Shown here one piece after another: positions 27,968 through 36,590 of a DNA stretch of 64,000 nt. The first letter of the stretch is position 1, and every line of letters begins with the position of its first letter. The notes under the pieces are model-generated. The model ran no database searches. It worked only from the letters and a program-made list of their open reading frames with translations, and was not told the DNA's origin. Source of the DNA: Gammaproteobacteria bacterium. GTDB lineage: Bacteria; Pseudomonadota; Gammaproteobacteria; Steroidobacterales; Steroidobacteraceae. The stretch spans positions 1-64,000 of the forward strand of contig JAQGOG010000037.1 in NCBI GenBank assembly GCA_028293765.1. The letters run 5' to 3'. The position numbers and the translations under genes were made by a program.

Positions 27968-29761
27968 TCAGTAGTTCGCCGCCGCGCGCACTTCGCTCGC
28001 GGGCTTGCCGAGATCGGCTAGCAGCTCGGCGGCGACGATCGCAAAGGGTGTCGTGCCGTACGAGAGCAGCCGGTCATGAAAATCGTGCAGCGAGGCGCGG
28101 TCGCCCATTTTCAACAGATATTCCGCCAGCAGGTTCTCGAGTTGCAGGCGTCCGACCGTGTAGGCAATCACATAGCCGGGGTTGGCCGCCATCATGGCGA
28201 CCGCCGCTTGCGCTGCTTCCCGCGTAAAGCCGGTTTGCGTGGTGAAGAAGTCCACCGCCTGAGCATAGGTCCATGTGCCGCTCGACAGGTTGGCGTCGAC
28301 AATGGCCCGGGCGCCGCGCACCCGTTCCCAGCGAGCCGTGAAGAGGCGGCCGTCGAGATTGGCGCCGTACATCCCCAGCCGGACGAACATCTCCTCGCCA
28401 TAGAACGCCCACCCTTCGGCAAAAGCGCTGCTGGACTGAATCTTGCGGATGAAGTCCGGATGGCGTTTCGCGATGGACAGCTGCAGGAAATGTCCCGGCA
28501 GCGCCTCGTGCGCCGCCGTCGACAGGATTCGATCATGATCGAAGTCCTCGTTCATATCCAACCGTGCGGCCGCATCCTCGAGCGACTTCGGGGGGGTGAT
28601 GTAGTAATAACCGGTCGTCGAAGCGGCAAACAGGCGCGGCGGATTCATCGACGCGCCGGGGGAGACGGGTTGCAGGAAAGACGGTGTCTGCGTCACCTGC
28701 ATCGTGCCGAGCCAGCTCGGGATGGTCACGACGTCGTGGTCCGTCATGAATTTGCGCAGCTCCGCAATGCGGTCGCGATAAAAGCCGATCAGGGCCGGGC
28801 CACCAGGGGCCATGCCGCCGCCGCTCGCCGCTCCGAAAGGCAGCGAAGCGCGCTTGGAGAGGGAGGTCAACCAGGCTTCTTCCGCCCAACCATGCGCGAG
28901 CTCGTCACGGCCCATCCGCTCAACGTCGCTTGCATTGAAAGGCAGCAGTTGCTCATCCCGCAGCATGCGGTCATAGGCCTCGCGGCCCATCACGTAGTTC
29001 TCGGGCCAGGAAGTCACGTGCGCGTCGATGTAGCTCTTCGACTCCTGGATCGTCGCTACCACGGCGTCGCGCGCCTTCAGAAACCGCGCGAGCGCTTCGT
29101 CATCGGCGCTTAGTTGGCTCTTCGCGGCGTCCGTCAGCGCGCCCGCCAGAAAGTCGGGAGCGCCGGCGAGCTCTTTGCTGCCGGTGATGCCGTATAGATG
29201 ACACGGCGTCGTGACGAGGCGCTGCGCCGCTACGATGTAGGCGGGCGCCTTGGAAAGGCGGCCGATGATATCGGCCCAGGCTTTGCTCAGGTCGGACGGC
29301 GTCGCGCCGTCCTGGCCGACGGTCGGGAGGTTCTGAAACTGCACGAATACGGCGCCGACGATGCTGTTGGCCGGCGCGCTGTAGTCCTTGCGATCGATCC
29401 GGTACACGAGGAGGGCATTGCGTTGCGCGGTGAGCTGCGCGGCCAGCAGCTGCACGTCGTCGCGGTCCACGAGCGACGTGCCGGAGCCGAATCCAGCCGT
29501 GATCGCTCGAAGTTTCTTCTGCCACTGTTTGAGCTGCGCGATGTACGCGGCGCGATACGCCTCACTGGGTGTTTCGAGCTCGCCATCGTGCCCCGCAATG
29601 CCTGCTGCCGTAGCCTGCATGGGATACAGGCGCGCCGACTCGTAGGTCATCTCCCGGGCCAGGGTCACGAGGGTCTCGTGCGGTGAAGTCTCAGCGTGGC
29701 TCCTGTGGGGTATCAGGGCCAGAACTACCGCACCGATCAAGGAAATAGCCGAACCGCGCAT
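27968..29761 (-). CDS. DUF885-family secreted protein
   Basis: Signal peptide, HEALPGHFLQLSIAKRHPDFIRKIQSSSAFAEGWAFYGEEMFVRLGMY characteristic of DUF885. Confidence 0.88.
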   Translation of the reverse strand: MRGSAISLIGAVVLALIPHRSHAETSPHETLVTLAREMTYESARLYPMQATAAGIAGHDGELETPSEAYRAAYIAQLKQWQKKLRAITAGFGSGTSLVDRDDVQLLAAQLTAQRNALLVYRIDRKDYSAPANSIVGAVFVQFQNLPTVGQDGATPSDLSKAWADIIGRLSKAPAYIVAAQRLVTTPCHLYGITGSKELAGAPDFLAGALTDAAKSQLSADDEALARFLKARDAVVATIQESKSYIDAHVTSWPENYVMGREAYDRMLRDEQLLPFNASDVERMGRDELAHGWAEEAWLTSLSKRASLPFGAASGGGMAPGGPALIGFYRDRIAELRKFMTDHDVVTIPSWLGTMQVTQTPSFLQPVSPGASMNPPRLFAASTTGYYYITPPKSLEDAAARLDMNEDFDHDRILSTAAHEALPGHFLQLSIAKRHPDFIRKIQSSSAFAEGWAFYGEEMFVRLGMYGANLDGRLFTARWERVRGARAIVDANLSSGTWTYAQAVDFFTTQTGFTREAAQAAVAMMAANPGYVIAYTVGRLQLENLLAEYLLKMGDRASLHDFHDRLLSYGTTPFAIVAAELLADLGKPASEVRAAANY

Positions 29762-29851
29762 GTAATACCCTCAGCAGCTGGACTCAGCTCGAGTCCCAGC
29801 CGCCAAGCCTAACGCAAATCGCGTCTCGCGGGTTTCTCCGCTTAGCTCCCG

Positions 29852-30547
29852 CTACTGTGTGCCCGCCCGCAGTTGCAGGGTCACGATTCTGGCGAGCAGC
29901 GTTGCCGGAAACAGCTGCCCGATGACAGCTTCCAGATTCGACAGGCTGCGCGCCAGCGGATGTGTGGGCAAGAGGTCGCCATACCCGGTGGACGTGAGGG
30001 TCGTGAGACTGTAGTAGACGAGACCTCGCCCCAGGACGAGGTAGTGTCCCGTGGCGTCAACACCCGAGATCGAGCCGGGAATCAGCGCCAGCACAATCTC
30101 GTAGAGCGCGGCGAACCACAAGGCGATACACAGATAAAGCACGACCGCGCCCTGTATTCGGTGGTGTGTTACGTGGCCAGGTCCGAACACCGCGTTCCAG
30201 ACGATCCAACCCAACGCCGCCATGAATACCAGCAGCGACCCGGATCCGAGACAGATCGTCAGGCTCGACGGAGCACCGATTCGCACAATGTTGGCGCTCA
30301 CGGCGAGCGCGGACGAGAGGACAATAGCCGTAATCGCCACCCAATGTCGGGAAGCGATCAGGACGGCCGAGATCACGAGGAGAAACCAGACGACTATCAG
30401 CGTCGGAGCCTCGGGAACACTTGACCGGGCGAGAGGCTCCCCGACGAAAACTTCCAAAGCAAGCAGCACGAGCAGCGCGGTCAGGATCGGATCGCGCCAC
30501 CGTTCCTGCCAGCGCTCGTCAGGCAGTAACGCATCTTTGTACCGCAT
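29852..30547 (-). CDS. ion channel (two-TM potassium channel) family protein
   Basis: YYSLTTLTSTGYGDLLPTHPLARSLSNLEAVIGQLFPATLLARIV pore/selectivity filter; several TM segments. Confidence 0.85.
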   Translation of the reverse strand: MRYKDALLPDERWQERWRDPILTALLVLLALEVFVGEPLARSSVPEAPTLIVVWFLLVISAVLIASRHWVAITAIVLSSALAVSANIVRIGAPSSLTICLGSGSLLVFMAALGWIVWNAVFGPGHVTHHRIQGAVVLYLCIALWFAALYEIVLALIPGSISGVDATGHYLVLGRGLVYYSLTTLTSTGYGDLLPTHPLARSLSNLEAVIGQLFPATLLARIVTLQLRAGTQ

Positions 30548-30589
30548 GCGGCCCCCCGCGGTCGCGTCTGCGGGCGAGTTCGCAATTCG

Positions 30590-31060
30590 TCACGGGCAAG
30601 CGGCTCGTGCGGCGGGCGCGCTTGGGACGACGGTACACTTTGCGTTGATGGCCACATACGCTTCGAACTCATCGCCCCGCTGGACAGGAAGCAACACTCT
30701 CCACGCCTGCGCAGGGTGGCGGGCGGCCCAATAAAGCGAGCCGATTCCGGCACGTGATATGTAGGTGCTCCACCTCTCTTCCGGCAGCGACGACCCGATC
30801 ACGATGGCAATAGCTTGCGGCTCGTCCGAATCTTGCGGGCCCGTAGCCGGAGGCAAGTCCGTCCACTGCACGTTCTTCGGCTCGGGGGGGCCAAGATCGA
30901 GCGCCGCACGGCCGGGGACGGGCGCGTCGAGCGCCGAAATCGCAGCAATCGTCATCGTACCGTGAGGCGCGTCGGCCGAATATGCCACGCCGACGGTCAG
31001 CAAGCAGACAGGGATCAGCAACAGCGTCGGAACGAATTTGCTCACGAGACCTCCTGGCAC
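30590..31060 (-). CDS. hypothetical secreted protein
   Basis: ORF with clear signal peptide FVPTLLLIPVCLLTVGVAYSAD; start uncertain (31060 or GTG 31045); no family recognised. Confidence 0.55.
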   Translation of the reverse strand: MPGGLVSKFVPTLLLIPVCLLTVGVAYSADAPHGTMTIAAISALDAPVPGRAALDLGPPEPKNVQWTDLPPATGPQDSDEPQAIAIVIGSSLPEERWSTYISRAGIGSLYWAARHPAQAWRVLLPVQRGDEFEAYVAINAKCTVVPSAPAARAACP

Positions 31061-31099
31061 ACGTGGACGAACACAACACGTTCCCCCACGTCGCTTCGA

Positions 31100-32209
31100 T
31101 CATTTAGGACTTCGCCTGGCACCAGGCACTGTCGGAAGTCTGACCACCGTCCGTAACAGCCGTGTTTCGTCTGTGAGCGAGCCGCATTTCAATCGAAATA
31201 GTCGCGTGGTGTCAGTTCGCTCTCGCACGCTCATGAGGTCAGGATTTACTCCGACGCCGCGCGCGTCTCCTTGCGCAGGCTTGGCGGCCCACAACGGCGG
31301 CACCGGAGACGGGCACGTCTGAGGATTTCCGCCACGGGCGGTCCTCCCGATCAGGGGCGACGCACCGCGGTTGAGCGCCAGGCGCTGCACCACCTGCCCG
31401 GTGGCGCGATCCAGCACCAGGAAATCTCCCGCCCTGTCCCCGATCGCCACCAGAGGGCGTGTCTGTCCGTCCACCTGGCCCTCGAACAGGACGGGAATCA
31501 TCGCCGGATCGTCGTCGTGAGAGTCGTTCTGCAGGATCTTGTAGTACCACTTGATCCTGGGTTGCGGGCCCGAGATGTCCAAGGCGACGACCGAGTCGGT
31601 ATAAAGATTCTCGCCCTCTCTGCCCTTGAGGACCATGTCGGGACCGGGATTGCCGGGGGCCACGAACAAGCTGTCGCTGCCCTGGTCGACGGCCAATCCG
31701 CTCCAGACGGCCCCGCCGCCGTGCTGCCAGGAATTGCCGGGCCAGGTTTCGTGTCCGGGCTGCCCGGGGCCGGGAATAGCCTGCCAGTCCCACAGGCGTC
31801 GGCCGTCCTTGATGCTGAAGGCGCTGACGAGCCCGAGGGTGCCGTTATCGCCGCCTCCGGTGCCGAGGATGAGCTGGTTTTTGTAGACGTAAGCAGCCAT
31901 CGAGTAAAAGCTGATACTGGTTCTCCAGGCCATGCCCAGCGCAGTGATATTGGTCTTGTCGATCTGCGTCAGTTGTGTGTATCGGTTTCCGGAATAGGTC
32001 TTCGCCGGCAGGACCCAATTGGCATCATCGTGCACAGCCTCGAGCAAAGTTTCCGCGGCCGGGAAGCTTGCCGCGCGCGCGGCGATTTGCTCCGTCGATG
32101 CAGTTACGGGCATAAACAATGCCGATAGCGTGACGACGATGAGGATCAGTAGCGCGAGTACCCCGAAGGTCTGGGGACGCCGCAGGGCCACGCGGATGAA
32201 CGACAACAT
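31100..32209 (-). pseudogene. chimeric PQQ quinoprotein dehydrogenase-like fragment with RND-permease-like N-terminal TM, C-terminally truncated
   Basis: N-term MLSFIRVALRRPQTFGVLALLILIV resembles RND permease N-termini; then WVLPAKTYSGNRYTQLTQIDKTNI and NPGPD propeller motifs; PQQ homology stops near 31300. Confidence 0.6.
31137..31199 (-). promoter_or_regulatory. Module 5: ATTTCGATTGAAAT-N17-GAAACA-N20-CAGACT
   Basis: Upstream of secreted hypothetical protein (30590..31060); lies in the degenerate tail of the PQQ chimera. Confidence 0.6.
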
Positions 32210-32254
32210 GGGGGCAGATCTCCTGCAGCGCACTGGACGGGTTGACGATCGCTT

Positions 32255-32494
32255 CTAACCCAGCGCTATGACGGCGGTGGTTATTCCAAAAAAGAACGCC
32301 ATCCCGATGGCGATGATCCAGAGCGGATTGCGGAGGTCGTTGGGAGCCGCGGCTAAGTCGTCATTTGCGGCCGCGTGAGCCGCTGCAGTCGCCGGTACGG
32401 CAACTGTCGTCGCCCGTGCGGCAGAGCCGGTTGGCGGGGCAGTGGAGGAACCCTGTAAGGTGGACGGCCGGTGGTCGGCAGGTAATGAACTCAT
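32255..32494 (-). CDS. small single-TM protein (79 aa), unknown
   Basis: ORF with C-terminal hydrophobic helix PLWIIAIGMAFFFGITTAVIALG; lies between a promoter-like module and the PQQ chimera. Confidence 0.5.
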   Translation of the reverse strand: MSSLPADHRPSTLQGSSTAPPTGSAARATTVAVPATAAAHAAANDDLAAAPNDLRNPLWIIAIGMAFFFGITTAVIALG

Positions 32495-32548
32495 CGCCTC
32501 GCTCCCCGTTCGCGTCCGGCGAGCGCAATTGCCGCCGGTGTCAGGAGT

Positions 32549-32610
32549 AGCGTGGTGGGGAAGGGTTGCGCCGCGATTTCGCGGCGCCCGGCGAGTGTTT
32601 CAGCTGCAAT
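32549..32610 (-). promoter_or_regulatory. Module 6: ATTGCAGCTGAAAC-N16-GAAATC-N20-CACGCT
   Basis: Upstream of the 79-aa TM protein (ATG 32494). Confidence 0.55.
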
Positions 32611-32633
32611 TCACCGGCAACGCGGCCGCGTTT

Positions 32634-33410
32634 TCAATACAGGATTTCGACGGGAGATTTGAAGAGGTAGCCCACACCGCGTTCAGTGACGATGTACTGG
32701 GGCTGCGAGGCATCCGGTTCGATCTTGCGCCGCAGCCGGAGCACCTGCACGTCGATCGCGCGGTCGTAAACCTCGTTGTCGTAGACGCGGCTCGCCTCGA
32801 GGAGCTGGTCCCGGGTGAGGATTCTCTCCGGGGCAGCGAGCAGCGCGGCGAGCAAGTTGAACTCGCGGGTCGTCAATTCGATGTTCTCTCCGTCGCGGCG
32901 CTTGAGGCGCCGCGTTCGCAGATTCAGCTCGAATTCGGCGAACCGGTAGGCGCGAATTTCCCGCTGTCGCGCCTGCGCCAGAGCCGTGCTCTTCGTTCGT
33001 CGCAGCACTGTCCGGATACGCGCCAGCAGCTCGCGCGGACTGAAAGGCTTGGTCAGATAATCGTCGGCGCCGAGCTCGAGTCCCATCACGCGGTCGGCCT
33101 CGTCGCGCACGCCGGTGAGCATGACAATGGGTATCGCCGAGCTGTTGCGCAGCGTCCGGGCGATCGCCATGCCGTCCTCGCCGGCAAGACGCAAGTCGAG
33201 GACGACGAGATCGATCGCCTCGTCCGCGAGAATCTGCGACATCTGCGTGCCGCTCGATGCCACGCTGACGCGCAGCGCGTTCTCCGTGAGGTATTCCTCT
33301 AACAATTCACGGATCTGCGGGTCGTCGTCCACGACCAGGATGTGGGGCTGAACTATCTCCGGCATGCCTGCTTGCCTCGATCGCCGCGCGCTCGTAAGGT
33401 AATTTAGCAC
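32634..33410 (-). CDS. OmpR-family response regulator
   Basis: Receiver ILVVDDDPQIRELLEEYL...VVLDLRLAGEDGM; C-terminal wHTH with YDRAIDVQVLRLRRKIEPD. Confidence 0.94.
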   Translation of the reverse strand: MLNYLTSARRSRQAGMPEIVQPHILVVDDDPQIRELLEEYLTENALRVSVASSGTQMSQILADEAIDLVVLDLRLAGEDGMAIARTLRNSSAIPIVMLTGVRDEADRVMGLELGADDYLTKPFSPRELLARIRTVLRRTKSTALAQARQREIRAYRFAEFELNLRTRRLKRRDGENIELTTREFNLLAALLAAPERILTRDQLLEASRVYDNEVYDRAIDVQVLRLRRKIEPDASQPQYIVTERGVGYLFKSPVEILY

Positions 33411-35947
33411 GGAATCGAGTGAACCGGTGCCGTCAGCACTCGCGCGAGCGCCTCGGCGAGGTCGCGGCGCTGAAGTGGCTTGCGCAACACCTCATTTACG
33501 CCGATAGCCGCCGCTCGCTTCGCGAGCTGCGGGCCACCGTGGCCGCTCATGAGGATGATCGGGACGTCGGGCCGAATCCTCCGGATGTCGCTCGCGAGCT
33601 CCGTGCCGATGAGATCCGGCATCGCTTCATCGGTGAGGATGAGATCGAAGCGCTCCGGCTCGGCTCGCAACGCCTGTAGGGCCGCGCTACTCGATTCGAA
33701 GCCCACGGGCTCGTAGCCGAGCTCTGCGAGCGTTTCCTCGGCGAGCGCCACGAGCGAGCTCTCGTCATCGACGATCATCACCGTTTCGCCACCGCCGCGG
33801 GGCAGCTCGCGCGCCGCTGCGACGAAAGGTCTTCCTGTTTCGCCCGCGACCGGCAGCCAGATCTCGAACGTCGTCCCTTCTCCCGGCTGCGTCGTAACGT
33901 CTATCGCACCCCCAAGCTCGGTCACGATGCCGTGCACGAGCGACAAGCCGAGTCCGGTGCCTGCGCCGACACCCTTGGTGGTGAAGAATGGATCGAACAT
34001 GCGCTCCAACACCGCAGGCGGGATGCCGGTGCCGGTATCGATCACGGCGAGTCGCACATATGACCCCGGGGTCACAGAGCCCCGCGAAAATGTTTTGCCT
34101 TCGCTCAACTCGACGCATTCGAGAACTACACTGAGTACGCCACCGTGCGCCATTGCGTGCAGGGCGTTGGTACCCAGATTCATCATAACCTGGTGCAGGT
34201 GCGTCGCGTCCCCGATCACCGCCGCATTGCCTGCTTCGAGTGTTCTCTCCAGGCGTATTCCCGGGGGCAGCGAGGCTGCGAGCAGCTCGAGCGTTTCCTC
34301 GATGACGGACTGGACGTTCATTGGGACTCGCTCACCGAGCCCACTGCGGCTGAAACCGAGAATGCGGTCGACGAGCGCCTTGGCGCGCTCGGCCGCGTGC
34401 ATGACATTGTCCAGGTAGCGCCGCAAGGTGCTGCCTGGCGCGGATTGCTGGTGCGCAAGCTCGCCGTACCCGAGGATCGCCCCGAGGATGTTGTTGAAGT
34501 CATGGGCGATGCCGCCTGCGAGCGTCCCGATCGCCTCCATCTTCTGCGACTGCCGCAGCTGCGCCTCGAGGTGGTCCTTGTCGATCTGGGCCTGCTTTTG
34601 CGCGGTGATTTCGATTGCCGAGCCGACGAATCGATACGGCTTACCGGTCGAGTCGCGTAGAAAACGCCCGCGTGCGAGCAGCCAACCCCAGGTGCCGCCA
34701 GGCTGGCGTACACGGTATTCGCACTCATAGCGCGGCGTATGTCCCTCGAAATGCTCTCTAACTGCCGCTTCGCGGCGCGGCACGTCGTCGGGATGGATGA
34801 CGATCGCCGCCATCCACGCCGTGCGTGTGGTGATCGCACTGTCCTGGGTGATGCCTGTCAGTATTTTCATCTTCGGCGAGAGGAACAGGCGATCCGTCGC
34901 GACGTCCCAGTCCCAATGCCCCTCGTTTGCGCCTTCCATTGCGAGCGCATAGCGTTCCTCGCTTTCACGCAGGGCACGCTCGCCCGCCTCGACACGTCGT
35001 AATTGGCGCAACAGAGCCACTATAGTCAACGCTCCCAGCAGGGTGATGATCAGCGTTCGCAGGCCGAGGCGGATTGCTTCGTCGCGCCACGGCCGCAACG
35101 CGACGGCCTCCTCGCGAGTGACCGCCAGCGCCAGGTTAGTATCCCTGACGCGTGCAACGGCGATGAAGTGGCGCTTCCCGTCGATTGGACTCTCGAGCGG
35201 AGTTTCCGGTGCATTCGATTGGGCAGCGAGCTCGGGGAATCTCTGCCCCACCGCCGCGGGGGTCGGCGGGTTACGTACGAGCAGGGTCCCATCCGCGCGC
35301 AGCAGGTGGATCGCGCTCCCTCGACCGAGGTTGACGGCTCCATAGAACTGTTTGAGATCCTCCAGGTCGACGATTGCAGTGATAACGCCCGCGAATTCGC
35401 CTTTATCGTCGTCGAGCCGGCGCGAGAGGATTACCCCGGCGCGATTTTCGGAGCGAGTGATCAGCGGCTCGCTCATAAACAGCCCAGTCGCGGTGCGGTC
35501 CCGCTGAGCGATGAAATATGACCGGTCGGAGACGTCGAGATTGGGCGGTGACGATCCGCGCGACCGGTGGCGCTGAATCCCCTGCGCGTCGACGATCGTG
35601 ATCAAGCGTACCTGCCGCACTCCCGCCGTGCGGCTAGCAAGAACGTCGTCGAGACGCTCCGGGGCGATCTTGTGGCTGTCGTTTACATACCAGCGCGCCG
35701 TATCGCGAAGCAGAAGGTCGACGGCTTGCCACGTCCATGCAGTTTGCTCGGCGAGCGCTTTTGCCACGTTGCCAGTCTCGCGATTGGTCGCAGCGATCGC
35801 AGTGTGATACGCGCGCCAGGCGTCGTAAACCGACGAGCCCGCAAACGCGAGGATGGCGAAAACGCCGAGCACGACTACTCCAAGTGCCAGACGCTTGAAC
35901 CGGACGCAACCGGTCTGGGGTAATGCAGGCTCGTTCGCGGACGACAT
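33404..35947 (-). CDS. hybrid sensor histidine kinase (Cache-like sensor, PAS, HisKA, HATPase, receiver)
   Basis: TM-flanked periplasmic domain, PAS, GGIAHDFNNILGAILGYGELA H-box, DTGTGIPPAVLERMFDPFFTTKGVGAGTGLGLSLVHGIV, C-terminal receiver. Confidence 0.93.
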   Translation of the reverse strand: MSSANEPALPQTGCVRFKRLALGVVVLGVFAILAFAGSSVYDAWRAYHTAIAATNRETGNVAKALAEQTAWTWQAVDLLLRDTARWYVNDSHKIAPERLDDVLASRTAGVRQVRLITIVDAQGIQRHRSRGSSPPNLDVSDRSYFIAQRDRTATGLFMSEPLITRSENRAGVILSRRLDDDKGEFAGVITAIVDLEDLKQFYGAVNLGRGSAIHLLRADGTLLVRNPPTPAAVGQRFPELAAQSNAPETPLESPIDGKRHFIAVARVRDTNLALAVTREEAVALRPWRDEAIRLGLRTLIITLLGALTIVALLRQLRRVEAGERALRESEERYALAMEGANEGHWDWDVATDRLFLSPKMKILTGITQDSAITTRTAWMAAIVIHPDDVPRREAAVREHFEGHTPRYECEYRVRQPGGTWGWLLARGRFLRDSTGKPYRFVGSAIEITAQKQAQIDKDHLEAQLRQSQKMEAIGTLAGGIAHDFNNILGAILGYGELAHQQSAPGSTLRRYLDNVMHAAERAKALVDRILGFSRSGLGERVPMNVQSVIEETLELLAASLPPGIRLERTLEAGNAAVIGDATHLHQVMMNLGTNALHAMAHGGVLSVVLECVELSEGKTFSRGSVTPGSYVRLAVIDTGTGIPPAVLERMFDPFFTTKGVGAGTGLGLSLVHGIVTELGGAIDVTTQPGEGTTFEIWLPVAGETGRPFVAAARELPRGGGETVMIVDDESSLVALAEETLAELGYEPVGFESSSAALQALRAEPERFDLILTDEAMPDLIGTELASDIRRIRPDVPIILMSGHGGPQLAKRAAAIGVNEVLRKPLQRRDLAEALARVLTAPVHSIPC

Positions 35948-35964
35948 TCGTTGCCCCCGTGGGA

Positions 35965-36327
35965 TCAGGTCGATGCGGCAATCATACCGCGCACCGTCTC
36001 GAGCAGATCGACTCGGGCTAGCGGCTTCGCAATGACCTGCTGTACGCCGAGCATCTGTGCGGTTGCGCCATTGCCCGACAGACCGGAACGAAACTGACCC
36101 GAGATCGCGATGATCGGCGTGCCCGGATGCGCTGCCTGGATGGCGCGCACCAGCCGCGGGCCCGCATGTTTGGGCATGTACACACTGACGATCACGAGAT
36201 CCGCTCTGCCTCCCGGATGCACCGGGTTCAGCGCGGCCGCCTGGACCCGATAACCTGCTTCGCTCAGCCACTCGATGAGGAGGGCACGCATCAGGTCATT
36301 TTCCTCGTATATCACAATTTCCGACAT
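35965..36327 (-). CDS. stand-alone receiver-domain response regulator
   Basis: MSEIVIYEENDLMRALLIEWLSEAGYRV...VYMPKHAGPRLVRAI...VQQVIAKPLARVDLLETV. Confidence 0.8.
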   Translation of the reverse strand: MSEIVIYEENDLMRALLIEWLSEAGYRVQAAALNPVHPGGRADLVIVSVYMPKHAGPRLVRAIQAAHPGTPIIAISGQFRSGLSGNGATAQMLGVQQVIAKPLARVDLLETVRGMIAAST

Positions 36328-36392
36328 TCTTCCGGTCCACAAAGCCCTGAGGGGCCCGAAAGCGGCTGTGTGCCGCTCGAGCGCGTAAACCA

Positions 36393-36455
36393 AGCCTGCC
36401 GGACAGATTCGTCGTTTGCGATTGCGAGCCGCCCGCCGCTCGTTTCAATTGTAAT
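36393..36455 (-). promoter_or_regulatory. Module 7: ATTACAATTGAAAC-N17-CAATCG-N20-CAGGCT
   Basis: Upstream of receiver protein ATG 36327 heading the two-component operon; proximal box degenerate. Confidence 0.45.
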
Positions 36456-36489
36456 GCGGCGCCGCTGCCGTTGCGCCGCACCAACACCG

Positions 36490-36552
36490 GTTTCAAGTGA
36501 AATGGCGGGGCGCGCCCTCTGAAATGGGCACGACACCTCGCGATCCCAGCAT
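36490..36552 (+). promoter_or_regulatory. Module 8: GTTTCAAGTGAAAT-N17-GAAATG-N20-CAGCAT
   Basis: Upstream of RND permease ATG 36591. Confidence 0.7.
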
Positions 36553-36590
36553 AGCGTTCCAAGACCATACTCAAAGCTCAGGAGAGACCC

